From the NCBI RefSeq assembly GCF_001039355.2, contig NW_019774591.1, positions 1 through 22,891 on the forward strand: a stretch of DNA of 22,891 bases, written 5' to 3'. The translations under genes and the position numbers were made by a program. Each line of letters starts with the position of its first letter. Within the stretch, counting starts at the first letter, position 1. Below the pieces are notes generated by a model. It saw only the letters and a list, made by a program, of their open reading frames with translations, was not told the origin of the DNA and searched no databases. Shown here one piece after another: positions 6,424 through 16,467 of this stretch. Source of the stretch: Lingula anatina (lineage: Eukaryota; Brachiopoda; Lingulata; Lingulida; Lingulidae).

Positions 6424-9258
6424 ATGATGAAGCGCCGGGTTTCGATGGCAAAACAATTTGGCATTTCGACGCTACTGCTCCTGTTCTTTTGCCAAGGATA
6501 TGCTGAATCGGTTTTCGAGGGTTACTGGAAAAATATCCAGACGAGCTTTTATGGGTCATTACCAGAGCCAGAATGGGGTAACTGCACACCTTCCGATTAT
6601 CTGAAGTGTACACAAATAAGAACAAACGAATCGGCGACAACTGCAAAGATTCGCACTTATTATTTCAACGGAACTAATTACGATCACGCTGCTCAAATAT
6701 CGGACTATATCCGTTACGTTGGCCGGCCGCTTATATATTGCATTGGGTTGATTTGCAATACACTTACAATATGTGTTTTTGCCCGAAAAGAACTTCGAGG
6801 TGTAGCGACTTGTCAGTTTTTGATCGCCATAGCGGTTGCGGACATACTGATCTTGATAAATGGTATTTTTTACTGGATTGAATACGAGCTCTTAATCCCT
6901 GTGATGACGGACAGTGAAGTGATATGTAGAATAACTGTATTCACGGTGTATTGCGGACCTCAAATTAGCGGTATTACTTTGATTGTCATGAGCATCGAGA
7001 GACTTATGAGAATTATCGACGCTGCGGCCCATGACAGGTGGTTTTCAATTAAGAAGACGCGTTTGTATATCGTGATTATTGTCCTGGTCATGGTATTCTT
7101 GAACATTAACATCTTTTACACCCACATATACTTTGATGAATGCTGTAAGAAGGTTTGTTGGAATATATACCACGACAGCATCGATATACTGGAACTCCAC
7201 GATAAAAGGTGCAATAACTGTACTACTGACTATGAAGACTGCGGTAAGTACTTAGCTTCGAGTGAGTATTGGCAGGTTTATGTTTACAGTAGATGCAATT
7301 TAGCAAAAGATAAACAGAGACGAATTATATACAACAATGGCCAATAAATCTTGAATTCTTCATGAATCTTAATTACATAAAAGCAATAGCATCTTTACTT
7401 TTTCAATTTATTCAAGAATTTGGAGACTAACTCGTTTTCTCAATATCGTATCCACCCCACGGTCCCCACCCCGTTTTTTCAAAGCAAATATTAAAGGAAT
7501 AACAACTGTCCGTATGAGATTCATATTTCATAATAAATGCATTTTAAACAAATCTAAGAAATATGATAAACTCCATTTTACCAGCCAAACAGCAGTTGCC
7601 ACAATTATTCTGGAATCTGTGCTTGCAGGGCCGTAGCCTCCGGGGGGTGGGGGGGGGGGGGCAGCTGGTTGGTATCAATTCTGTGAGAAAATGCACTCAT
7701 GGCCACTAGACAATCATTCAACAATCTGTTTATAAAGACGAGACAATCTACGTAATAAAGTCCAAAGTTGGCGTGTTGTCTTGAAAAAATGACTCTAGGC
7801 CTATTAATGGCAAAATGAACCCACAATTCCTGACTTCTGATTGAACAATAAATAACAGTTAAAATGCACCAGAATGCAGTATTATATATACAGTTTTTTT
7901 TTAAATGTTCCACACCGTGGGAAGGTGACACCCCCTCCCCCCCCCTTCTGGGGCTTGGCCCCTTCGTGTAAGCTTACTGCCCCCCCTGGCATTTTGCTCA
8001 GGCTACGGGCCTGGCTTGCCAAAAGAACACGTGGACATTCGTAGATAGCAATACAGGGTACCTCCTTAATAATTTCTTAAGAGGTTAGTACAAAAAAAAA
8101 AGGTTTAAGAAAAAAATCCATCGACTAATTTAGGATGTCGGAATGGATTCATTTACCATCGGTATGTATGGGAAATTCTCATTTACCCCAGGACAATCCT
8201 TCTTCTTTTTGAAAACAAAAACGAACAGTTGTTATCCCTTTAAAACCATCCCCTCCTCCGTCTCGAAATTAAGCAGAATCATTAACCATTGAAACAGCGA
8301 TAAAAAGGTCAAATTGGAAAAATGAAATTGCATTACGGTAGAGTAATAATCGGAAAATATGGCCTTGTCGTCTTAAAAAATAGCTGTTAAATTACATATT
8401 CCACCCCCCAAAAAAAGATATTTTAGTCACATTACGATATTAGTATAACTGTTTTATGCCACTTAAAATGCTATTGATTCTTCTCCATTTTGGAGGGTGG
8501 CCTACTATAGTGAATGTAAGCTTCTACAGCGAAAAAATGCTGGGACAAATTAGAATTATGCAAATACTGTAAAAAGTGAGCGTGTCACTGTCGTAACTCT
8601 TAATATTCCCCTTGTTATGACCTTGATTTAAATTCCAGGCGTACGAAGGATGTCGGAGTTCTACAAGGTCTACAAGTGGGTGGCATTTGTGATATACTGG
8701 GCCTTACCGGTCTGCAGCCTTCCTGTTATCAACGGTTGGTTAGTGTACGAGGTATACTTGGCAAGGAAAAGATCACGAAGAATTGAAGAAGAGAACAGCT
8801 TGCCCATCCATTTCTCCGGATCTAGTGATGATGGTGACTCAGAAGGCGAAGAGGAAAGGAAAAAAGCGGAAAAAGAAGTCACCATAATGTTGATCTTGGT
8901 CACGGCATCGTATTGTATTTTGACAACGGGATTTAATTTTATCCAGGTTGGGGTCATTGACGTTTACGGCGCTGAGAGTGAGGCAGATCTAATTAAGAAT
9001 TCTTACGTGTTTTCTGTTTTCATTCTTCTTTTTTACTTGAATCATGCATCAAATTTTTTTCTGTACTGTATTAGTGTCAGGCCTTACCGCGAGGAATTGA
9101 AATGTATGTTGAAGCCTTTCTACGAGTGCATCACGAAGCCTTTTCGTAAAATTTCATGCGGCATCTGTAGACGGAACAATGAAGCTGAAAACGACACAGA
9201 CGAAACCCCTATTCAATTGAGCGAAAGTAGCAGAAGTAACTATGGGGCGTGTGATTAG
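6424..9258 (+). CDS. Class A (rhodopsin-like) G-protein-coupled receptor, two exons (6424..7243, 8639..9258)
   Basis: Joining 6424-7243 to 8639-9258 gives 480 codons including TAG, a 479-residue receptor. The donor is GCG|GTAAGT and the acceptor AATTCCAG|GCG, phase 1, keeping frame into the ATG at 8650. Residues 1-28 form a signal peptide; N53, N68 and N82 are glycosylation sites on the outer N-tail. TM1 is about 98-120 (N112), TM2 128-151 (D140, sodium-site position), TM3 168-192 (C168 at its top, ERL 192-194 in place of DRY), TM4 213-233, TM5 287-313, TM6 354-379, TM7 393-418 with NFFLY at 412-416 replacing NPxxY, then helix 8 and a Cys-rich tail. Intracellular loop 3 (314-352) is strongly acidic. 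Loss of the TM7 proline and the NFFLY form resemble peptide-receptor branches such as FMRFamide-type receptors, but the ligand cannot be named. An in-frame TAA at 6370 precedes the start; ATGs at 6427 and 6445 are alternatives. Extracellular loop 2 holds six cysteines. A 5' non-coding exon is possible. Confidence 0.88.
7244..8638 (+). other. Intron of the receptor gene
   Basis: GTAAGT at 7244 and a pyrimidine-poor CCAG at 8635-8638 delimit 1395 bases. The intron separates the end of extracellular loop 2 from TM5. It contains a complete 388-bp transposon at 7626-8013. The remainder is AT-rich and shows no exon-like frame; the 34 codons read past the donor in exon 1 do not resemble a receptor. 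Confidence 0.85.
7626..8013. mobile_element. Non-autonomous DNA transposon (MITE-like) with terminal inverted repeats and GCTTG target duplication
   Basis: The left end reads CAGGGCCGTAGCCT and the inverse of the right end reads CAGGCCCGTAGCCT, 13 of 14 identical. GCTTG stands directly outside both ends (7621-7625 and 8014-8018), a 5-bp target duplication. Just inside each end is a G-run (C-run on the other side). The 388-bp interior has no transposase frame. CAGGG/GTAGCC-type ends followed by G-runs are common in animal non-autonomous elements (known from memory); the superfamily is not certain, because hAT elements would give 8 bp. Confidence 0.78.
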
Positions 9259-9433
9259 GCGAAATAGCGATCAACTTTTGAAAAATCTGAACAAATAGTG
9301 AATATGAGATTTAGGGAATCGTTTAATTTAAGCGGATGTGAATCACGTACGTATTCGAGTCACACCAAAGTACCACCATGTTACATGGACTCAAAACTAT
9401 GTAAAGCCTTCTCACAAAAAGCTGTATCACTAA

Positions 9434-9514
9434 GACTGGGTTCCCATAACCCTACTGTACTAGCAGGATCGATCTAACTCCGAGGGGATTCTAGCTTAAT
9501 TGCATTCACTTTAA
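9434..9514. mobile_element. Half copy of the TWA-flanked palindromic MITE family
   Basis: After TAA at 9431-9433 the sequence GACTGGGTTCCCATAA, then GTACTAGCAGG.TCGATCTAA and CGAGGGGATTCT, matches the left arm of the full element at 13379-13601 nearly base for base up to TTGCATTCA. The centre and right arm are missing, so this is a truncated or rearranged copy about 175 bases after the receptor stop codon. Confidence 0.72.
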
Positions 9515-9640
9515 TTCACCTTCAAGATATCATGGTAGTATGGCNCGCATCTGTTTCCCATGACAAAAGGTTGTTAGTGTTCGTGCTGCAAGTTGCTAAC
9601 TATTCCATGATGAATTCCATTGGTAATAATAATAATAATA

Positions 9641-9679
<39 letters not shown>

Positions 9680-10540
9680 GTAGTTTTTGCAATATCTAAA
9701 ATATATGTTGAATGCGTATATAAAAATATAGTATTAAAATGGAATTAAATTCAAATAAACCTTTACAATTAGTATTAAAGAAAATAGTAGAAATAAAACA
9801 TAGTGTTCGTCATTGTTTTAAAGGCTTAAAGTTCATGAATAGACACAGTTCATTGATATGTGTCTACATGTTGGAAGTATTGTGCAAAACAGCTATTCCA
9901 CAACAAGGGTTCTAATTCCGAAAGAAAATACCCATTTTAAGCAATAAAAGTGTATAAAATATTGTTCTATTTAGTGTTTTATTGCAAAATAAAGGATGAC
10001 TACAACTATTTTGTGCTTTTTTTGGAAGACAATTTATTCGCAATACGTTATTAACTTGTGGCAAGACGGCATAAAGTAAAATCCTTATATTCTTGCACAT
10101 GAAAACATGTTAAGTGCACTATAAAAGATGTCAAACTACCCTCTCTAAATCTGGGTACGTATAGCCACCACCTTCATTTCACTTGTAATGTTCGAGTCTT
10201 CCGTTTTGTTCGAAAGTAGAGGTAATGTTTGTTAGAAAGAAAAGCTTTACTGTGCCGCTGTTCCTTGTAGTGAAGTTTGACATTTACATCAAATACACAA
10301 TTTTGGGAAATCAATAACATATCACTCTTTTCCATCAAAATTGACTTTCGTGTTCGTGTATATATGCATCAAAACTGTATTCATCACGAAAAAAATGTAT
10401 TTGAATGGTTAAATATTTGTGTGACCTTCTAAGACGTTTTCTAAAGCATTTTAATTTGTTTGAGAAGCACGAAATTCGTTGGAAATGAGAAATATCTAAA
10501 TATTTTTCAGTTTTAATTTTTTTATCTTTCTTCATTCATT
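9515..10540. other. AT-rich non-coding stretch 3' of the receptor gene
   Basis: It contains AATAAA words near 9755, 9793 and 9988 that could serve as receptor polyadenylation sites if the 3' untranslated region is 500 bases or longer. None is marked by other evidence. One N lies at 9545. No exon is recognised. Confidence 0.45.
9624..9680. repeat. Palindromic AAT/ATT trinucleotide microsatellite
   Basis: Six AAT units are followed directly by about twelve ATT units, so the array is self-complementary and can form a hairpin. Confidence 0.95.
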
Positions 10541-10542
10541 TA

Positions 10543-10679
10543 CAGGGGCAAATCCAGATATACTTTCTGACAGTCTTCCAAATTATCTTTGTTGATCCAT
10601 CCTCTATTTTTGACCGTCTTCCGACAGAAAAAAATAGATACCCGTCAAGGTAAACGTTCAATGTCTCAATCCGCCCCTG
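10543..10679. mobile_element. 137-bp MITE with CAGGGGC ends (hAT-like)
   Basis: The left end CAGGGGCAAATCCAG and the inverse of the right end CAGGGGCGGATTGAG agree at 11 of 15 positions, with the first seven identical. The interior is homologous to 4992-5113. CAGGGGCGGATC-type ends are typical of hAT non-autonomous elements (from memory). The flanks share only a blurred ATTT, so a clean 8-bp target duplication is not visible and the copy is probably old. Confidence 0.65.
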
Positions 10680-11460
10680 ATTTGTGACTGCCCCGAGGAG
10701 GTCAAAATATTTCACCACAGCACATTTAAGACTGACTAAAGACTTTAAATGCTAATAGAACATGTGCTTGATTGTGATACATACAAAACTCACCCATTTT
10801 CTCATTAATGTGTATATCAATTCGTGCGACGACCCGCATCTCAACCAGATACTGGCATTGCGTGGTAACCGTTTTCCCATAATCGGAGGAAGTGTTAGTC
10901 TTGTCAGCTTCGAATACATGCTATATTTAGTATCGCATCCTTGTAACGAAAAAGCGATACGCGATCTTAACACCAAAACACATTATGTTGGAAAATCAAT
11001 TATATAATTGCGTGCGAGTGTGGTTAAAAAATAGATTCTCCAGTGACACGTGGCGGCTAAGCTTGTTAGTAAATTACACGCCGTTCTGCCCGCCCGACCT
11101 CTTGCCCCCTACAGAACGTCAAACGTATTGTACTAACAGGGTTCTATCCCAAGGTCAACGTGTCAACGTCCCTCAAAAACGTCGTTAAACGTATTTGTCC
11201 TTTGGAATAATTGTATTTTCTTATTTCTTTCCATGTCCAGTTACACTTAGGTTTCAAAATTCTGTAAAGTTCAGGCAAAATAATTTTGCAAAGCACGAGT
11301 GACATGCTGACACAATTTGTAATTTTCAATTGCATGTCAATTTACAATGCAAAGGGGGCATGCCACAGTTCGTTTGGCGTAAGCCGCAATGGCATGACTG
11401 TAATGGCCTCTGTATGACTCTGATAAGTGGTAATCCGTGAGTAAAGACCATATCAAAAAC
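10680..11460. other. Non-coding stretch
   Basis: Overlapping short frames at 10752-11007 exist on both strands without recognisable domains. No repeat or RNA is recognised. Confidence 0.4.
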
Positions 11461-11529
11461 AGATCAGAGTTGTGTGGCAAGAGAAAGTCATGAGGAAATT
11501 GGAGACTTCCCATTGCCCATGAATGATAG

Positions 11530-11859
11530 AACCTTCCTCAGAAGCACCGTGCTTTCTTTATCGGAAACTATGCTGCTTCTGATGATGATGTGTACGTCCC
11601 ACTTCCGAAATTATTCAAAGGTAATGATAGGCGCATTTAACTTGACCAAGAGGCAATGGAATTCAATTTTCCACCAATCCTCTCATATTCTTAGCCACAT
11701 TAAGCGGTCCATCAAGATCCTCTGCACTGCTCGCAAACCATTGTGGATGCTGACGAAGTCATCAAGGCGCTATGTTCTACATTACCAAGCGTTATTAAAC
11801 CTACCATGTTGTTGCAAATTAAAAGACGAACCCAGGGGGGAAAGAAGTTAAAAGGATAA
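11530..11859 (+). pseudogene. Possible decayed coding sequence with in-frame stops, family not recognised
   Basis: One plus-strand frame reads like protein in three pieces: HRAFFIGNYAASDDDVYVP and onward to TAA at 11638; a short piece with AMEFNFPPIL to TAG at 11692; then, after another TAA at 11701, a piece with QTIVDADEVIKALCSTLP and QIKRRTQGG to TAA at 11857. A one-base shift at the G run near 11835-11840 would continue as KEVKRIIVLVGF. Amino-acid make-up is protein-like and all three pieces share one frame, as expected of a pseudogene gathering stops. It ends about 100 bases before a foldback element. I do not recognise the family; it could equally be chance. Confidence 0.33.
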
Positions 11860-11955
11860 TTGTTCTTGTTGGTTTCCAATGATAAGAAGTCCATAACATT
11901 AAGCAATTAAGCAAACATCGATGAACATGCAGGTCCGGCTAGAACATGTATATGT

Positions 11956-12531
11956 CAAAGGCCCGGATCAAATCTAGTCCTATGCATAAAAAGCCCAGAC
12001 CCCATGTTTATTACGCCCTGGTTGGGCCCATTCTTTATGGTGTCTTTGCATTGTTAACACTTTAATGGACAAGTTAAATGACCAAGTTAATTAGCCAAGC
12101 TGCTGGTTTGTTTGTATGGCATGTGCAGGGGATGTCTTAGATCAAGGCACATATTATGATACTAACAGGTGTGGCAAATGAGATATACTTGTATTTCATT
12201 ACCTGTGATTTGTAAAATACATCAGAGGATGATACTTTTAAAGATGTTTAATGTTTAAAGAAAAGACATGTAGATTGATTAAATAACATTTACTAAAGAA
12301 ATGTTAAATTAAAGGTGGGCTTCATTTGTGCCTTGATCTAAGACATCCCCTGCACATACACAAACAAACTGGCAGCTTGGCCACTTAACTTGATCAATTA
12401 ACTTGGTCATTTAACTTGCCCATTATGCTGTTAACAATGCAAAGACACCATAAAGAATGGGCCCAGCAGGGTGTAATAGACATGGGGTCTGGGCTTTTTA
12501 TGCATGGGACTAGATTTGGTCCGGGCCTTTG
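11956..12531. mobile_element. 576-bp foldback DNA transposon with roughly 200-bp terminal inverted repeats
   Basis: 11956-12150 and 12328-12531 are inverted copies of each other with few mismatches and one small length difference. Both begin CAAAGGCCCGG and share GCATAAAAAGCCCAGACCCC, ATTCTTTATGGTGTCTTTGC, TTAACTTGGTCATTTAACTT (inverse in the left arm) and GATGTCTTAGATCAAGGCAC. The 177-base centre is AT-rich and non-coding. TATATGT (11949-11955) and TAAATGT (12532-12538) outside the ends agree at six of seven positions, a possible degraded target duplication. The size and CAAAGG end suggest a hAT-like non-autonomous element, not certain. Short frames inside it are not genes. Confidence 0.85.
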
Positions 12532-12544
12532 TAAATGTGACATT

Positions 12545-13057
12545 TGTGAATACGTATAACACGTGTAGGCCTATTCCATTACCGGTACGCACCAGTAATA
12601 CTCTGATCGTGATAGGGTACAAATACTACTTTCACTTTGATGGGCCTAATATTCATTTTCGTTGTGGGACATTTTGCAAAGAATTGTCTTTGGGGCATAT
12701 ACAGTATGTAGCCTACGTGTATGTCTCGAAGCTGAACAGTCGACTGTTAATTTTGTCACTTAAGAGCAACTCGGGAGCAGGTGTTAAAAATGGAAACAAA
12801 ATCGAAATATGGTTGAAATAAGCTCCATGCAATGCATGGATCCGTGCTGATTGGATGTAATTGTAGCCGTAGTAACTGCAAGGCGAAGGTTGTTTGGATA
12901 TTATGAAATATAGGGAAAGTGCGTTGATAAAGAAACTTGTTCCCTTTAAAACCGCCTTTGAACGCTTGTTTTGGTGTTTATTCATATCCTGCGAAGCATT
13001 TTATATTTCCCGATTCTGACTGTAAAGACGATAAAACCCTCTGAGAAGAAGTTTATC
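12545..13057. other. Non-coding stretch
   Basis: No exon, RNA or repeat is recognised. Frames on both strands overlap one another and show no domain. Confidence 0.4.
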
Positions 13058-13060
13058 TAA

Positions 13061-13230
13061 GACTGCATTCACATCAGCAGACGAACTAGCCCACGGATCA
13101 AATATGGCGAGGTACTTAAAGACTTGCCGTCTAAACCCTTAATAGACACTGGGGATTATGCGACACGCATTCAAGTAGGTCAGCCATATTTGATCCGCGG
13201 ACTAGTAAGTCCACTCTTGTGAATGCGGCC
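13061..13230. mobile_element. 170-bp palindromic MITE, TAA target duplication
   Basis: Ends GACTGCATTCACA (left) and GGCCGCATTCACA (inverse of right) are flanked by TAA at 13058-13060 and 13231-13233. Inside, the arms share CGGATCAAATATGGC and flanking bases. A 3-bp TWA duplication is the signature of PIF/Harbinger elements (established for that superfamily). It belongs with the copies at 13379, 16043 and 16272; its arms are closest to the 16272 copy. Confidence 0.8.
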
Positions 13231-13378
13231 TAAAGCGTACATGCACAATTTTAATTATCTTTTCACCATCCTCATGTAGGCCTAACCATATAAAAGAGAG
13301 CAATGTCTGCTTTATACACGACACAGGGCCGCGATACAAAACACGGTGCCATTTTCTTGTATTGTGAAGTGAAACTTA

Positions 13379-13601
13379 GACTGGGTTCCCATAAACCAAT
13401 CGTACTAGCAGGGTCGATCTAACTTCGAGGGGATTCTCGCTAAATTGCATTCAGTTTAAGCAGCTTAAATGTCTGTCACGCCCACTGAAGTTGAAGGGGG
13501 CAATAAACTTTTGTGCACGCTTAAACTGAATGCAACTAAGGGAGAATCCCCTCGTAGATAGATCGATCCTGCTAGTACGATAGGGTTATGGGAATGGTCC
13601 C
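13379..13601. mobile_element. 223-bp palindromic MITE, TTA target duplication
   Basis: Arms 13379-13460 and 13520-13601 are inverse copies: TTCCCATAA, CGTACTAGCAGG.TCGATCTA, CGAGGGGATTCTC and TTGCATTCAGTTTAAG occur in both. The outer twelve bases differ between ends. TTA flanks both sides (13376-13378 and 13602-13604). The 59-base loop contains GTCTGTCACGCCCACTGAAG and AAGGGGGCAATAAACTTTTG, which recur in the loop of the 16043 copy. There is no coding capacity. Confidence 0.85.
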
Positions 13602-13604
13602 TTA

Positions 13605-14481
13605 GCCCTGCCCGGTGAAGGTCAGGGAAGGCAGATGTCTTAATGAACGAGTGCCTAGTCATTTAGAACTAAATTAATTTAAATGAAAAACAGAATGGAC
13701 ATGGAACCCAAGTGTAAGGACGGGGATAAGGAGTGATTTGTGAGTTGGAGAAAATTGTGCTTCACCCGAGAAAAATGCTTTTGACGGGTCAATCCTGAGG
13801 TGAGCAGACCATGTATTTGGACGTTATATAGATCTCAGTTCGAGGTTATGCGCATAGTCACTTATATAATTCATGTACACAATTTCCAGTGGACCAAACA
13901 ACTTTGAAATCGAATTCCGGTGAACTTTTTTTTTTAGCAACAGCTTTTTGAATGCATTAATAAAACAACATGTAGGCTTTTCAGGAACAGTGTGGAAGAC
14001 GCGATCTAAATTAAGTTTACGGCGCATTTCGCGCCAAGTGATCTACACATAATTCTTTAATGTCAATAGCTCGAAGCACACGTTACATAGAACATAATGT
14101 GCTAGAGTTAATTTTCAAGTGTCTTGGATTTCAGTGCGTGACTGGCAAAAATATCTCTTAGTTTATTTCCCGCAGAGAGATGCTGGCGTGCAATCCGTTA
14201 CGTAATTAAAAGAATAGACCAGAGACACGTTTTTGAATTCGTCGCAAAAAAAACATGTTTGTATTTTCTACCGTTGTGTGTCAATAAAGGAGTGTTTGGC
14301 TGTACTTCCGTGGTTACTTTTCTGCCCCATTGATATACAGCTGTCTTTGTTTTCAGTTCTAATATAAATGTATAACAATTACCGGAACGCCTTCTTCCCA
14401 GTGAGATGCCATCTTAAGCTCACACCGATCCCAGAATGCCGTGTTCCTCGGCAGTATTTGGCGTGTACTCACCATCAAGCC
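13605..14481. other. Non-coding stretch
   Basis: Nothing gene-like is seen. A block at 14309-14341 recurs at 17223-17255 (described separately). Confidence 0.4.
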
Positions 14482-14613
14482 GGTGTGACAGGAATGGTTG
14501 CCCCAGGAATGGAAGTTGGAGGATTGGGGGTTAGTACATGGGACGTATACCACCTGTACAAAGTAATGAGAAACGAACTACATTTCCTAGCGGACTACCA
14601 TTCCTGTTACACC
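14482..14613. repeat. 132-bp inverted-repeat unit
   Basis: GGTGTGACAGGAATGGT at 14482-14498 and ACCATTCCTGTTACACC at 14597-14613 are inverse copies at 16 of 17 positions. The 98 bases between them are not palindromic. No target duplication is evident, so it may be a small MITE or a chance-preserved hairpin of other origin. Confidence 0.6.
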
Positions 14614-16039
14614 TGAGTGTCACGTGTTGGCCCACGGTACGTTTTACGAATTTATACGCAGGGCAAAGCATTTAGAGGCTAAATTATTTTTTAATCAAAA
14701 TCCCAATGCCAGAATTTTTTTAGAAAAAGGGGAAAGGAGTGTCTCGTAGGAGATTGTCCTGTTAAATAATGCGGTTTCTCCCGGCGCATCGATCTTATTT
14801 TTGATGAGATAACACGAGGGGGAAGAGCCGTACATAACACACCTGGATAATGACTAGGACTTACTTTGTTATAATTATTTCAGCTTGTTCTTCTTAAGGA
14901 TATTGTCACCCTTCGCCCAAAACACCTTATTTACTGCCTTTCATACATTCCTTTGGATAATAGATAAATCTTCAGTGGTCAGTGATTAAATTAATTAACA
15001 TTTACACATATGTCATCTTACGGGTCACGTCATAATTGCGATTTCAGGGTAAAAACTAAAATAATCGATTTTTCAAATTTCGCTTTTACCTAAGTACCCA
15101 TGATCACTGTTTCAACGGCGATTTAATGACACCATTTAGTACTCCATAACCCTGCCAGCGATTTTTCTTAAAAGTATTAGTTCAGATTTTATCGTTGATA
15201 ATACAAAATAATGCCTTTGTTTAATGAAAATCTGTAATAAGGGACTCATAACTCCACAACAAAAACATTTAAACCAAATTGATGGCTAGAGATTGTAGCC
15301 TACACACTCGCGGTCAACTTTGCCAATTTTCGTGATAAAATCTTGTTCAGGGATGAAGTAATGCCCCATAGCGATTGCTATCTCACCTCAAAATAGAAAG
15401 TTGCCTATGCTTATGCATTGCAATGAGAAATATAAACGCCGATATCTGATATTTTTGAGGGTTTTATTTATTGCTTTAAATCAACGGAAAGATAGATGCA
15501 TTATTAAATAATTAGATGCAGGAAAAATTTCATTTTCGGTATCTGGATGATAATGAAGGGTTAAAATATCCTTAAACTGACATTCAAGCCGAAGCACAGC
15601 TTTACACTTCAACAGAATAGACACGTTTCACGACTTTGGTGGCTAATTGGTGCCTTGTTAGAGATTGTACAGTTATATGATGCGCTTTTTCCCTGCACAA
15701 AGGTACCTTGGGGAAGTGTTGTAAACGAAGTGGATTTCACACGTGATAAAGACTTGCCTTGGTTATTGTACAGGTAGTATGTATTGACATGGTGCAAGTG
15801 CCGACTGCTCAGACTACCGACCTTAAGCTAGTGCTTAGTCGACTCGAACGCTGAAAAATCTAACTCCAAGTCAACCGCATTTTAAAATTCGGTCACTGTT
15901 TGTTTAATATGATGTACGATAATTTAGATTTGGCAATTGTCAGTCACATTTGGATATTTGTACAGCAACCTAACGCGCAGTTTTTCCATTCCCGATAGGC
16001 ACTTTAGTATTGAAGCGGTTCACAACACCCTGAAGAGTT
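14614..16039. other. Non-coding stretch
   Basis: No coding exon is recognised. GAGATTGT, GTTA, ATGCG and TTTCTCCC-like words near 14750-14780 recur in order near 15660-15692, which hints at a faint dispersed repeat. Confidence 0.4.
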
Positions 16040-16042
16040 TAA

Positions 16043-16268
16043 CACCCCATTTCCATAGATTTTTAGATCGATCTATCCCTGTGGGGAGTCTCACTAGATT
16101 ACTGTCAGCTTGGCCGGCTTAAGCGTCTGTCCCGCCTACTAAAAACTGTAAGGGGGTAATTAACTATGGTGTCCGCTCGGCTGACTGCAATTTAGCCTGA
16201 ACCCCCAGGGAGTTAGGTCGATCTAAAACTTAATCTTTAGATCGATCTAAATCTCTGGGAAAGCACAC
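16043..16268. mobile_element. 226-bp palindromic MITE, TAA target duplication (left partner of a tandem pair)
   Basis: TAA at 16040-16042 and 16269-16271 flank imperfect arms that share TTTAGATCGATCT, CCCTG.GGG and CTGTCAGC-type words in inverse orientation. The right arm has about 20 additional bases, including a second AGATCGATCTAA. The loop word GTCTGTCCCGCCTACT and the following AAGGGGGTAATTAACT match the loop of the 13379 copy, so they are one family. Confidence 0.72.
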
Positions 16269-16271
16269 TAA

Positions 16272-16467
16272 AACTGCATTCACAACCAAAGTTGATCCGC
16301 GGGCTAACTGATCCACGGATCAAATTTGGCCCTCCCGCTTGAAAGCTTGCCGCGCAACCAAAGAGGGGAATCCATTAAGTCATCACGCGGAAAGCTTTCA
16401 AGAGGGTCGACCATATTTGGTCCACTGATCAATTAGTCTGTGGATCAACTTCGTTCAGAACAGATCC
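16272..16467. mobile_element. 196-bp palindromic MITE, TAA target duplication (right partner of a tandem pair)
   Basis: TAA at 16269-16271 and 16468-16470 flank arms that share AGTTGATCC, GGGCTAACTGATC-like, GGATCAAATTTGG and CTTGAAAGCTTGCCGCG in inverse orientation. The start AACTGCATTCACA matches the 13061 copy. Its left TAA is also the right TAA of the 16043 copy. Confidence 0.78.

Noticed and set aside
7244-7347. Extension of receptor exon 1 past 7243 to a stop at 7345
   Set aside because: It would end the receptor after TM4 and ignores a consensus GTAAGT donor; splicing to 8639 restores TM5-TM7 in frame.
8670-8957. 95-codon minus-strand frame
   Set aside because: Antisense shadow of receptor exon 2.
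10752-11007. Overlapping 74- and 81-codon frames on opposite strands
   Set aside because: Neither has a recognisable motif, codon bias or splice context, and both cannot be real.
12504-12821. 105-codon plus-strand frame
   Set aside because: Its start lies inside the right arm of the foldback element and the rest has no domain.
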